64,000 nucleotides of DNA from Bacteroides acidifaciens (GCF_903181435.1 NZ_CAEUHO010000001.1:1860001-1924000); one strand, 5' to 3'; positions 8,667 to 14,664 are shown, numbered from the stretch's first letter. Notes: generated by a model from the letters alone, not told the origin. Numbers and translations are program-made.

Positions 8667-9445
8667 TTTCTAGGGGGATATGTTTTCTGCATGTCAATAG
8701 TTATGTTTCTGAACTCCTTATTATTGTGAAGTTCAGGATGTTCAGCCCAAACTCTTTCAAGCTCTTCGCGGCTTTTAACACCAGTCATTTGTTTAATTGC
8801 ACGATCCAGGTCTACACCAGTATATACTTTGCCCGAAGCGTTTGAAGCAGAAACATTGGGAGCATATACTTTTTCCTTTGTATTACCATAAGCAAAACGA
8901 ACACGGTTTTTATTGTCCACAATAACAAGTAGAATAATCTCCTTTTGCTCGTTATAGCCAATCTCTTTCACACTGAATTTGGTATATAGAGCAGGAGAAC
9001 CTGTTTTGCTCTGATATACTTCATTTTTCTCAAGTGGAATCCAAATGAAAGGACCCGTATAAAGTTCACGCCCAATTCCCCAGTTAAATCCTGCACGTTT
9101 AAAGGCATCCGAAGCCTGCCCTTTCTCTTTTTCTGTACTGGATTCTGTCCCAACATCCTGTTTACTCACCCATTCCTTCTTTTCATTATCCCAAATGGAC
9201 AACGTACAGAATAGATTCCCATTAACGACATCATGGTGCCGTTTCCAGTTCATTTCTCCGAACACTTCATCAAGTATTCTCATGTCTACTCGAGCATCCT
9301 TGTATAATAGCAAGGAGCAGCCCGAACCGTCCGGTTTCATAGTACCAACCCTACATTCAATTTCAGAAGCTAGAAGCGGTCTGATAGAGTTTTTCTTCTT
9401 CTCTTCATTCTGAATCGTTGATACAGTGTTTTTTCTCGCTGTCAT
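8663..9445 (-). CDS. Rad52/Sak-like single-strand annealing protein
   Basis: 260 residues. The diagnostic stretch is VGTESSTEKEKGQASDAFK followed by RAGFNWGIGRELY, matching the Rad52/Sak consensus of a KG-ASDA-KRA helix before the GIGRYLY strand. It is preceded by RILDEVFGEMNWKRHH and CTLSIWDNEKKEWV of the same fold. It anneals complementary single strands. It is the first gene of the recombination operon, behind the 90-bp promoter/operator copy 2. Confidence 0.88.
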   Translation of the reverse strand: MTARKNTVSTIQNEEKKKNSIRPLLASEIECRVGTMKPDGSGCSLLLYKDARVDMRILDEVFGEMNWKRHHDVVNGNLFCTLSIWDNEKKEWVSKQDVGTESSTEKEKGQASDAFKRAGFNWGIGRELYTGPFIWIPLEKNEVYQSKTGSPALYTKFSVKEIGYNEQKEIILLVIVDNKNRVRFAYGNTKEKVYAPNVSASNASGKVYTGVDLDRAIKQMTGVKSREELERVWAEHPELHNNKEFRNITIDMQKTYPPRN

Positions 9446-9459
9446 AATTCTAATTTAAT

Positions 9460-9549
9460 GGTTTGACTTTTAGTTTATTACATCAGTAAAGATAATCGTT
9501 ATTATCAAGTTTAGCAAACAGAAACTTCGCCATTTTAACGCCATTTTCA
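9460..9549 (-). promoter_or_regulatory. Duplicated 90-bp promoter/operator, copy 2
   Basis: Same length and layout as 2602-2691. On the minus strand: AAAATGGCG-tt-AAAATGGCG, TTTG, 20 bp, and TTATCTTTA as -7, followed by a conserved leader. The spacer palindrome here is GATAATCGTTATTATC, different in sequence from copy 1 but in the same place. It drives the recombination operon. Confidence 0.65.
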
Positions 9550-9560
9550 AGTAGTAAAAA

Positions 9561-9590
9561 CTGCCTGTACAATATCGTACAGGCAGAAAA
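9561..9590 (-). terminator. Terminator of the tRNA-like cluster
   Basis: Perfect 10-bp stem CTGCCTGTAC / GTACAGGCAG with a 6-nt loop and T/A runs on both sides, so it could act in both directions. It lies between the tRNA-like cluster and the recombination operon promoter. Confidence 0.75.
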
Positions 9591-9674
9591 ATAAGAATAA
9601 TCCAATGTACCTTATGGAACGGCTACGCTTGAAGGGTGTACGGCTCCCTGATTTATACATAATGTAAATGCTAG

Positions 9675-9757
9675 TGGACGGAACCGGAGTCGAACCGGTC
9701 TCACGGAATATTGGTGCACCTCACCGCAGTTTCAACCAACGATATACATATCCGCCC
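9675..9757 (-). tRNA. tRNA-like gene 1, anticodon not assignable
   Basis: 83 nt. Acceptor GGGCGGA pairs with TCCGTCC (one G-T), discriminator A. The T arm ACCGG-TTCGACT-CCGGT is perfect. The D loop has GTTGG. No arrangement gives a 5-bp stem with a 7-nt loop and T33; the middle (GCGGTGAGGTGCACC) folds only as a short GGTG/CACC hairpin or with a much longer loop. It is about 10 nt longer than a normal class I tRNA. CCA is not encoded. Either a variant tRNA or a tRNA mimic. Confidence 0.5.
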
Positions 9758-9770
9758 GATTAATTAAAAA

Positions 9771-9800
9771 GGTGCACTATCTTCACAGACCATACACCCT
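9771..9800 (-). ncRNA. Leader hairpin A before tRNA-like gene 1
   Basis: On the minus strand, stem GGTGTA / TGCACC closes the loop TGGTCTGTGAAGATAG. The loop matches that of the hairpin at 9931-9960 (TGGTTCGTGAGAATAG) while the stem sequence differs. It lies 13 nt upstream of the tRNA-like acceptor, within the same presumed transcript. It may be a processing signal; function unknown. Confidence 0.4.
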
Positions 9801-9858
9801 AATCACAAACACAAAACAAAACTCATGAACTACTATAATTTAATTAGGATCAGAAGGG

Positions 9859-9925
9859 TGAATGGCGTGGGGATCGAACCCACATCACGCATATCTGCGT
9901 ATGCTGCCAATTACACCAGCCATCC
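9859..9925 (-). tRNA. tRNA-like gene 2, shortened anticodon arm
   Basis: 67 nt, about 6 shorter than normal. Acceptor GGATGGC/GCCATTC, D stem GTGT/GCAT with a TTGG-containing loop, and a perfect T arm GTGGG-TTCGATC-CCCAC. In place of the 17-nt anticodon arm there is ACGCA-GATA-TGCGT: a perfect 5-bp stem closed by only 4 nt, so no triplet with flanking T33 and purine 37 exists. The rest of the molecule is intact, which argues against random decay. Confidence 0.6.
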
Positions 9926-9930
9926 GTTTA

Positions 9931-9960
9931 AAGTGAACTATTCTCACGAACCATTCACTT
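9931..9960 (-). ncRNA. Leader hairpin B before tRNA-like gene 2
   Basis: On the minus strand, a perfect 7-bp stem AAGTGAA / TTCACTT encloses TGGTTCGTGAGAATAG, nearly the same loop as hairpin A. It ends 5 nt before the tRNA-like acceptor. The stems of A and B differ by paired changes, which suggests the structure is conserved. Confidence 0.45.
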
Positions 9961-10152
9961 AGAACACAAACACAAAATAAAACACGACATTAACTATAAA
10001 ATAGCACTCTCACGAGCTTCTTGCTTCCGGATAGCCGTTCAAAGCACACCGGAATGGTATAGAACAATTAAAACTCAAATAACAGGGGCTTTAACCCTAC
10101 AGCGTCCTTTTCGCTGGCAACATTAGTTAAACATAAAAAGAAAAATTCTCTG
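9961..10152. other. Non-coding spacer within tRNA-like cluster
   Basis: No gene seen. It holds an A/C-rich spacer (ACACAAACACAAAA) that also occurs at about 9802-9820 next to the other unit, a degenerate match to the leader loop (TCGTGAGAG on the minus strand near 10006-10016), and an inverted repeat TTCCGG/CCGGAA near 10026-10054. A third leader unit without its tRNA is possible but weak. Confidence 0.35.
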
Positions 10153-10250
10153 TGAAGGAACCCGGACTCGAACCGGGATGACAGATTACCTATGTATGAC
10201 TTTCTTCAATCTATCTGCATACTTGCGTCTACCAATTCCGCCATTCCTTC
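10153..10250 (-). tRNA. tRNA-Leu-like gene with oversized anticodon region
   Basis: 98 nt. Perfect acceptor GAAGGAA/TTCCTTC with discriminator A, Leu-type D arm (TGGCGGAATTGGTAGACGC) and a perfect T arm CCCGG-TTCGAGT-CCGGG. The stretch between D and T arms is 47 nt, about 12 more than in normal tRNA-Leu. The only 5-bp stem in the right place, GTATG/CATAC, encloses 19 nt instead of 7, with no readable anticodon. Could be a tRNA with an insertion in the loop, or a mimic. Confidence 0.6.
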
Positions 10251-10255
10251 AGGTC

Positions 10256-10277
10256 GTAGCCAGACGATTCTGGCTAC
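10256..10277 (-). other. Strong hairpin before the Leu-like gene
   Basis: Perfect 9-bp stem GTAGCCAGA / TCTGGCTAC with a 4-nt loop, 5 nt upstream of the Leu-like acceptor on the minus strand. No T run follows, so it looks like a structural or processing element rather than a terminator. Confidence 0.5.
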
Positions 10278-10345
10278 ATTGATTGATTGTTATTGATACA
10301 AACATAATTTTCCCCCTCACGGGTTACTTAACTCTGATTGAGTTG

Positions 10346-10416
10346 AGCCGGGAAACGGATTCGAACCGCTGACCTCATGTAGAAACATGCGCTCTAACCA
10401 ACTGGGCTATCCCGGC
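10346..10416 (-). tRNA. tRNA-like gene 4, anticodon arm 3 nt short
   Basis: 71 nt. Acceptor GCCGGGA/TCCCGGC, D arm GCCC-AGTTGGTTA-GAGC (one C-A mismatch), and T arm AGCGG-TTCGAAT-CCGTT. Between base 26 and AGGTC there are 14 nt, CATGTTTCTACATG, instead of 17. This folds as 5 bp with a TTCT loop, or 4 bp with the 6-nt loop TTTCTA. In the second reading TCT could act as an Arg anticodon after T33, but the loop is still one nucleotide short. Confidence 0.65.
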
Positions 10417-10420
10417 AGAT

Positions 10421-10436
10421 GCCCGGCGAACCGGGC
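10421..10436 (-). other. UUCG-tetraloop hairpin before tRNA-like gene 4
   Basis: On the minus strand GCCCGG-TTCG-CCGGGC, a 6-bp GC stem with the very stable UUCG tetraloop, 4 nt upstream of the acceptor. This is again a hairpin just before a tRNA-like gene. Possibly a processing signal. Confidence 0.5.
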
Positions 10437-10491
10437 TAAATAAACATGACAAATACTAAAATTAAGCAATGCAAACCTTCACAGGCTATTT

Positions 10492-10671
10492 TTATATCCT
10501 TCCCCTTTCCTCATATTCGAATCTCACAGCCAATAGTACAACAGTAATAATGAATATGATATACGACCAATTAATATCACTTTTCGTTGCTTCGATTCCC
10601 CCACCTATATACATAGCTACCAATATGGCAACTACTGTAAAAATGTTATGAATGAGTTTTAATTTTTTCAT
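10492..10671 (-). CDS. Small two-helix membrane protein (59 aa)
   Basis: 59 residues from ATG at 10671, overlapping the stop of the upstream gene by 4 bp (ATGA). It begins MKKLKLIHNIFTVVAILVAM (first membrane helix), has a short polar loop (EATKSDINW) and a second helix (YIIFIITVVLLAV), and ends in charged residues (RFEYEERGRI). Family unknown. The coupling and clean topology support a real gene. Confidence 0.6.
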   Translation of the reverse strand: MKKLKLIHNIFTVVAILVAMYIGGGIEATKSDINWSYIIFIITVVLLAVRFEYEERGRI

Positions 10672-10931
10672 CTCTTCCGTTTTTTAGATTTGACTTTCCT
10701 TCTTGCACATCGGCAATGAAGTAATACTTGAGCAGCATTACAATGCCATTTACCGTTTTGGACATTAGTGGGCTTATCACTTTCAATCTTACCCGCTTCT
10801 ATAAGATTCATCAATTTCTTTTCCCCACCTACGTAATATGCAGACTTATCTTTTCCAAATGTCTCTGTAGAAAACAGACGGAGAATATTATCTAACAATA
10901 TTTCAGCCATTTCACCTCTAATAGTTTCCAT
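10668..10931 (-). CDS. Small basic protein, possible DNA-binding
   Basis: 87 residues. The middle (YYVGGEKKLMNLIEAGKIES then KWHCNAAQVLLHCR) looks like an excisionase/winged-helix type fold; the tail is very basic (RRKVKSKKRKR). It is followed by the small membrane protein. Assignment is weak and based on pattern and charge only. Confidence 0.5.
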   Translation of the reverse strand: METIRGEMAEILLDNILRLFSTETFGKDKSAYYVGGEKKLMNLIEAGKIESDKPTNVQNGKWHCNAAQVLLHCRCARRKVKSKKRKR

Positions 10932-10944
10932 AAGCTTTAATTAC

Positions 10945-11139
10945 TTACTCAACTCGTGTGACCGTGACAATACCGCTGTTCCTATCAGACTTAATACCCC
11001 ATTTTTTATCAGGCTCCTTCTCCTTTAGCCTGTAAGAAGTCAGATTCAAAAGATACGCCCTTTTGGAAATGGGAAAGTCTTTTTTGTCATCAATCTCCAT
11101 TTCACGAAGAATGCACATAATACTCTTTTCTTTTTCCAT
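10945..11139 (-). CDS. Small phage protein, unknown
   Basis: 64 residues, starts MEKEKSIMCILREMEIDDKK. A helical N-terminus is followed by KRAYLLNLTSYRLKEKEPD and a short beta-like end. Not recognised. First gene of a leftward group (10945, 10668, 10492) running towards the tRNA-like cluster. Confidence 0.5.
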   Translation of the reverse strand: MEKEKSIMCILREMEIDDKKDFPISKRAYLLNLTSYRLKEKEPDKKWGIKSDRNSGIVTVTRVE

Positions 11140-11215
11140 ACTGATTAATTTTAAAATAAAAGCTCCCCCGAACCAATTCGATCGGCAGCATCACGCTTTA
11201 TTCGGAGGATTTACT

Positions 11216-11223
11216 TAACTTTG
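11216..11223 (+). promoter_or_regulatory. -7 box TAACTTTG for the gene at 11250
   Basis: A consensus Bacteroides -7 box lies 26 bp before ATG 11250. This makes the in-frame ATG at 11226 (2 bp behind the box) unlikely as a start. The preceding 50 bp contain an imperfect inverted repeat (CCGAA/TTCGG). Confidence 0.5.
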
Positions 11224-11249
11224 GGGTGTATAATCAAAAATTAAGTAAT

Positions 11250-11603
11250 ATGAGAGCTGAATTTTACAAAAAACACGCAGAAGATATACTTTCTAACCTT
11301 GAAAGCATACGAGCAACATTTAAAGAATTGGTTGATTCTAACAAGATAGCGCCCAAAAGCTATAAAGATAGTACTCCAGGAACAAATGATGTATATTCAT
11401 GCAAATTCAAAGAAGTACAAGATGATTTCATCAATCTTGTACATGCTTTTGACCAAGAAATGCCATTTTACAAAAAAATGATGTCAGAACCTCGACCTCG
11501 ATTTGATTCAGGTTTTTTAGATCATTATTACAATGATGATTGCAACAAGCTAAAATCACTCATAGAAAAATTCATTCATTATCTCTCTTTTTATCTCGAT
11601 TAA
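11250..11603 (+). CDS. Phage protein, unknown, mostly helical
   Basis: 117 residues from ATG 11250 (MRAEFYKKHAEDILSNLESI), chosen because of the promoter position. All-helical with charged and aromatic residues, ending HYLSFYLD. Not recognised. It is a single rightward gene among leftward genes and its last 32 bp overlap the convergent gene 11572-11769. Confidence 0.55.
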   Translation: MRAEFYKKHAEDILSNLESIRATFKELVDSNKIAPKSYKDSTPGTNDVYSCKFKEVQDDFINLVHAFDQEMPFYKKMMSEPRPRFDSGFLDHYYNDDCNKLKSLIEKFIHYLSFYLD

Positions 11604-11769
11604 ACCCGACTTTACAATCTGAATAATCCCGAAAAGCTTTCTGTATCATAGCAGGAAGCTTTTCGGCTACTACTTTAGCTGATTTTATCGGCATATTCTC
11701 TACACTTAATGAGAATGTGGCATCTTCCAAATTCTCATTCCTATCGTTTTTAATTGTTACTTGAATCAT
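11572..11769 (-). CDS. Small phage protein, unknown
   Basis: 65 residues, starts MIQVTIKNDRNENLEDATF: a beta-rich start followed by an amphipathic helix (SAKVVAEKLPAMIQKAF) and a charged tail. Not recognised. It overlaps the convergent gene at 11603 by 32 bp. It follows 11798-12025 in the same direction. Confidence 0.5.
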   Translation of the reverse strand: MIQVTIKNDRNENLEDATFSLSVENMPIKSAKVVAEKLPAMIQKAFRDYSDCKVGFNRDKKRDNE

Positions 11770-11797
11770 AAATATGTTGATTAATTAATGTGGCTAC

Positions 11798-12025
11798 TCA
11801 ATGAGTAAGATAGTCCAATAACCGTTCCCAATCAGACTCATCGCCTGACCCACATTCATCTTTGAAATGAGTGACACACCACAATCGGATGCGCCACTCT
11901 TTCAAAGGTGCGTTAATTACAAAAGAGACTGCTTTTTGGTAATCTCCATCGGGTTGTATTTTCTTAACAACTCGCATCTTAATCATTCGGATTAAGTATT
12001 TACGGATAAACTTGGGAAATTTCAT
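11798..12025 (-). CDS. Small basic phage protein, unknown
   Basis: 75 residues; basic N-terminal half (MKFPKFIRKYLIRMIKMRVV), then FVINAPLKEWRIRLWCVTHF and an acidic end. Not recognised. The start ATG at 12025 touches the stop of the SPFH lipoprotein gene, so the two are probably co-translated and may work together. Confidence 0.5.
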   Translation of the reverse strand: MKFPKFIRKYLIRMIKMRVVKKIQPDGDYQKAVSFVINAPLKEWRIRLWCVTHFKDECGSGDESDWERLLDYLTH

Positions 12026-12834
12026 TATTGAGTTATTTTCAGAAAATCAGGAGCAATACCATAGAGCGGTGTTTTTCCATCCCATTTATCAATAAACTGC
12101 TTATACAGGATTTCTTTAGTCAATCCTTTCGATGTAATAAGAGCCTGTTCCGTTTTCAATCGTTCCAATTCATTTTGTTTCTTCTGCTCTTCAATTTTCT
12201 GATCGAGAACAGATATATTGGTATTTACTTCATTGCGACTATCAATCTTATCACGAACAGCTCTTGAAAACTCCAACTGTGCAGAAAAAGTAAGTAATTG
12301 TAATCCTCGTTTATCAAACTCTTTATCTACTATTTGCTCCAGTCTCTTTTCAAAAACTAACGAACCACCATCCGCCATCAGGCTATCAGTCTTATGTTTT
12401 CGGCTTTCCTCCTTAATAAGGTCATAAATACGAGGTTCCAAGATATTATCTTCCAACGATTGCATAAAGCCATCCTTTCCTGATGGAGTATCGGCTTTAT
12501 CAATATGCTTGTTGTCAAATACAATATCAATAGCCCTATTCTTCATCACCTTATAGGAATAAGTCGGACGTGCTGTAAACTCCGTATTGTCAGCAGCCTT
12601 TAATGTTACTGGCTCTGCGAATTCTCCACGTTGGTCAAACAAAGGAACTTGAAATAGCTCCGTCCCCCATTCCCATGTAGATACTTTGCCCGAAACTACC
12701 TTAAAATCATCTTTCCCCTGTTTACCGTAATTCTCCATGAGCACACCGGCATAATTAGGAGCAACTCTTTCACACGATGCAAATAAAATAATGGCAATCA
12801 ATGCCAAAAACAGACAATCAATGTTTCTTCTCAT
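12025..12834 (-). CDS. SPFH/band-7 family lipoprotein encoded by phage
   Basis: 269 residues. An N-terminal lipoprotein signal with lipobox FASC (CLFLALIAIILFASC) is followed by an SPFH/prohibitin domain: PNYAGVLMENYG, a strand-rich middle (DNTEFTARPTYSYKVM), then a helix with ELVDKEFDKRGLQLLTF-type sequence and a coiled coil rich in E/K/Q (QKIEEQKKQNELERLKTEQA). SPFH proteins oligomerise on membranes and often guard proteases or are linked to phage exclusion and lysis control. It forms a small operon with a 55-residue membrane protein upstream and a small basic protein downstream. Confidence 0.8.
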   Translation of the reverse strand: MRRNIDCLFLALIAIILFASCERVAPNYAGVLMENYGKQGKDDFKVVSGKVSTWEWGTELFQVPLFDQRGEFAEPVTLKAADNTEFTARPTYSYKVMKNRAIDIVFDNKHIDKADTPSGKDGFMQSLEDNILEPRIYDLIKEESRKHKTDSLMADGGSLVFEKRLEQIVDKEFDKRGLQLLTFSAQLEFSRAVRDKIDSRNEVNTNISVLDQKIEEQKKQNELERLKTEQALITSKGLTKEILYKQFIDKWDGKTPLYGIAPDFLKITQ

Positions 12835-12985
12835 TTTTCAGTGCTTTTATTAATTTATATGTGACAAAAAATATCGTGAACAAGATTACACCCACACCTA
12901 TCCACGCATTTACATGATTAAATATTCTATTTCCAACAAATAGACCGATGATGAACATCACAATTAGCGTTATGTAATTCTTCAT
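12818..12985 (-). CDS. Small two-helix membrane protein (55 aa)
   Basis: 55 residues from ATG 12985 to TGA at 12818, overlapping the SPFH lipoprotein start by 17 bp. Helix one is YITLIVMFIIGLFVG and helix two WIGVGVILFTIFFVTY, with a basic tail (KLIKALKNEKKH). The overlap implies coupling; it may anchor or partner the SPFH protein. Family not recognised. Confidence 0.6.
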   Translation of the reverse strand: MKNYITLIVMFIIGLFVGNRIFNHVNAWIGVGVILFTIFFVTYKLIKALKNEKKH

Positions 12986-13016
12986 AATACGCTTAATATT
13001 AATTGATTAATAATTT

Positions 13017-13058
13017 CCCCCGTTCCAAGATTATTCGCTAATAAAAAAGGAACGGGGG
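13017..13058. terminator. Strong inverted repeat between divergent genes
   Basis: Perfect 10-bp stem CCCCCGTTCC / GGAACGGGGG with a 22-nt loop. It separates the leftward SPFH operon from a rightward promoter and may insulate the two. Confidence 0.5.
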
Positions 13059-13065
13059 ATTTTCT

Positions 13066-13073
13066 TATTTTTG
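13066..13073 (+). promoter_or_regulatory. -7 box TATTTTTG for the gene at 13099
   Basis: A consensus -7 box 25 bp before ATG 13099, just after the strong inverted repeat. Same layout as the 11216 promoter: inverted repeat, then -7 box, then a lone rightward gene. Confidence 0.5.
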
Positions 13074-13098
13074 AAGTGTCAAATCAAAAAACAAGAAA

Positions 13099-13293
13099 AT
13101 GAACAAATTTATTGAGATTACCGAAAACGGTAAACGCATCCTTATCAATCTAGGATGTGTTATTAAAATTGAGGACCATAGAAAACAGTGTATCCTACAT
13201 TTCATTGATGGAACACCACCATTAACAATCACTCTTGCTTATGAGAGTTTGAAGTCGATTCTTCAGGATCCCAATCATTCAATCTATGGGTAA
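13099..13293 (+). CDS. Small phage protein, unknown
   Basis: 64 residues, beta-rich (FIEITENGKRILINLGCVI and ILHFIDGTPPLTITLAYESL). The pattern resembles small FlbD-like or antirestriction-size proteins but no family is certain. It overlaps the convergent gene 13229-13438 by 65 bp. Confidence 0.5.
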   Translation: MNKFIEITENGKRILINLGCVIKIEDHRKQCILHFIDGTPPLTITLAYESLKSILQDPNHSIYG

Positions 13294-13438
13294 TTCGCTT
13301 AATGGGAATGCCAAAGAAAGTTATCACCTTGTAGCTTTCAAATACTTTCACGCAATCCCTGATAGGTTTACCTCTTCCCCTATTGATGTCGCCTATCTCT
13401 CGAAAGGCGACATCTTTAATTTCAATTATTGCTTTCAT
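13229..13438 (-). CDS. Small phage protein, unknown
   Basis: 69 residues, starts MKAIIEIKDVAFREIGDINR with VKVFESYKVITFFGIPIKRI in the middle. Not recognised. Its start lies 17 bp inside the end of the membrane-protein gene 13422-13682 and its 3' end overlaps the rightward gene by 65 bp. Confidence 0.45.
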   Translation of the reverse strand: MKAIIEIKDVAFREIGDINRGRGKPIRDCVKVFESYKVITFFGIPIKRITHRLNDWDPEESTSNSHKQE

Positions 13439-13682
13439 ATCTCTTCTTTATTGCATCCAACTTATCTGAAAATGCTTGTAAGGCATTCATTAATATCCGG
13501 AACATTCCGTATGTAAATAGAGCACTTACCGCACCGAGAACAAATGAAGCTGTTCTTTCTTCAAAATCACTCAACGTAAATGTTGTAATAAAAAAGTAAC
13601 ACGAAGAAACAATAGAAGCGAGCAACATAAGCACTGCTCCTAATATTATTCCAACTATTACAAACTGGAAAAACCTTGTCAT
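13422..13682 (-). CDS. Small membrane protein with two helices
   Basis: 86 residues from ATG 13682 (MTRFFQFVIVGIILGAVLML), preferred over a longer frame that would run into the tRNA-like gene. Two hydrophobic segments (VIVGIILGAVLMLLASIV and ASFVLGAVSALFTYGMF) and a charged C-terminus. Not recognised. It begins 27 bp downstream of the tRNA-like gene at 13710. Confidence 0.6.
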   Translation of the reverse strand: MTRFFQFVIVGIILGAVLMLLASIVSSCYFFITTFTLSDFEERTASFVLGAVSALFTYGMFRILMNALQAFSDKLDAIKKRYESNN

Positions 13683-13709
13683 AACTCTATATTCTTTAAT
13701 TAAACATTG

Positions 13710-13781
13710 AAGTGATGGGTGGATTCGAACCGCCGACCTCATGTAAAAACATGTGCTCTAACCTGCCTGAGCTACATCACC
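13710..13781 (-). tRNA. tRNA-like gene 5, anticodon arm 3 nt short
   Basis: 72 nt. Acceptor GGTGATG/CATCACT, perfect D stem GCTC/GAGC, T arm GGCGG-TTCGAAT-CCACC (one C-A mismatch). The anticodon arm is CATGTTTTTACATG, 14 nt instead of 17: a 5-bp stem with a TTTT loop, or 4 bp with a TTTTTA loop in which TTT would be a Lys-type anticodon. This is the same deletion pattern as in the gene at 10346, 3.3 kb away. Confidence 0.65.
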
Positions 13782-14055
13782 TTTATATACATAAAGCAAA
13801 TACCTCGATTTGCCGACAAACGTCTAACTGATTTATTTTTACAACGATACGGCTTGACCATTAACCACAGCATTATATCGTTGAGAAGCCCGCCTACATC
13901 AGTAATCCCTTTCGGCACGTGTCGGCTTCCAAAACACCATTTTACCAATATGTCAAAGAACTCTTCTCTGTTGTTCCCAGTCTCCCTTCAAGGGCAGGCT
14001 CAAAGACCGGACTGGGTACCGGATAACCGGCGGTTTGGTTTGACTTTAGTGAGGG
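13782..14055. other. Structured non-coding stretch
   Basis: No gene seen in 274 bp. The right half is strongly self-complementary: CCCAGTC (13976) pairs with GACTGGG (14010), enclosing CCCTT/AAGGG, and CCGG-ata-ACCGG follows. A promoter-like TTCTTTGACATATTGG lies on the minus strand near 13950-13966. It could be the leader of the tRNA-like gene transcript or a separate small RNA. Confidence 0.35.
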
Positions 14056-14259
14056 TTATGATTTAGCAGCGGTGCAAATCAAGTTAGCTATTGTAGAAAT
14101 GGATTTGACATTCTCCGCCAGTTCGTAGTTTTTAGCATCCGCTTTTCTCCACCAATCCTCATACATAGCTCTTTCTTTTCTTAGCTGTTCGTTCTCTTTC
14201 TTCAGTTCCTCTACTTGTTCTTCAAGAATCTGCTCACGTGATTTCTTTTGTTCTTCCAT
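14056..14259 (-). CDS. Small coiled-coil phage protein
   Basis: 67 residues, almost all coiled coil with clear heptads (EQVEELKKENEQLRKERAMY), ending NLICTAAKS. Not recognised. It follows the gene 14278-14595 by 18 bp in the leftward early transcript controlled by the operator region. Confidence 0.55.
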   Translation of the reverse strand: MEEQKKSREQILEEQVEELKKENEQLRKERAMYEDWWRKADAKNYELAENVKSISTIANLICTAAKS

Positions 14260-14277
14260 GATTATTTTATAATTTGA

Positions 14278-14595
14278 TTAATCTCCGACATAATGTGCAC
14301 CGTAATGAGTACTATTTGAGTTATAGTAAGCGGAAGCGGGAATACTGAGGTTATTGTACCCCTCATGCCTTGTAGCTTTAGCCGCTTTACTCATTACCTC
14401 GTTTCTTTCTGATAAGAATTTATCCGTTCTTGCTTTCATGGCTTCCTGTGAGAAATTTTCTTGAAGTTTAGCAAGTCTCCAGGTAGCTTTCAGAACCTCT
14501 CCAAAAGTTTTTCCCTGCTTCTTGCCTGAATACTTATAGGTTCTATGAGCATTTCTCATTATTTCGGATAAATCAAATCTTTTCATGTCTGTCAC
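14278..14595 (-). CDS. Phage early protein of Bacteroides-type small family
   Basis: 105 residues; the true start may be the second Met at 14586 (MKRFDLSEIMRNAHRTYKYS). The N-terminal 45 residues with GKTFGEVLKATWRLAKLQ resemble a small family common beside repressors in Bacteroides phages and conjugative elements; its function is unknown to me. It is the first gene leftward from the operators at 14676 and 14718, so it is probably repressed in the lysogen. Confidence 0.55.
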   Translation of the reverse strand: MTDMKRFDLSEIMRNAHRTYKYSGKKQGKTFGEVLKATWRLAKLQENFSQEAMKARTDKFLSERNEVMSKAAKATRHEGYNNLSIPASAYYNSNSTHYGAHYVGD

Positions 14596-14664
14596 ATTTA
14601 TTTGGTTTCACATTTGTTTTATCAATCATTTTTTATACTTTTGGAGTATTGATTGATTGATGAT

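Noticed and set aside
9966..10140. Possible sixth tRNA-like gene (CAGCG-AAAAGGA-CGCTG on the minus strand)
   Set aside because: It has a 5-bp, 7-nt stem-loop but no acceptor stem, D arm or T arm around it.
47..10222. 12-bp match TTCAATCTATCT between the left-edge gene and the loop of the Leu-like gene
   Set aside because: Short, AT-rich and without extension; chance is likely.
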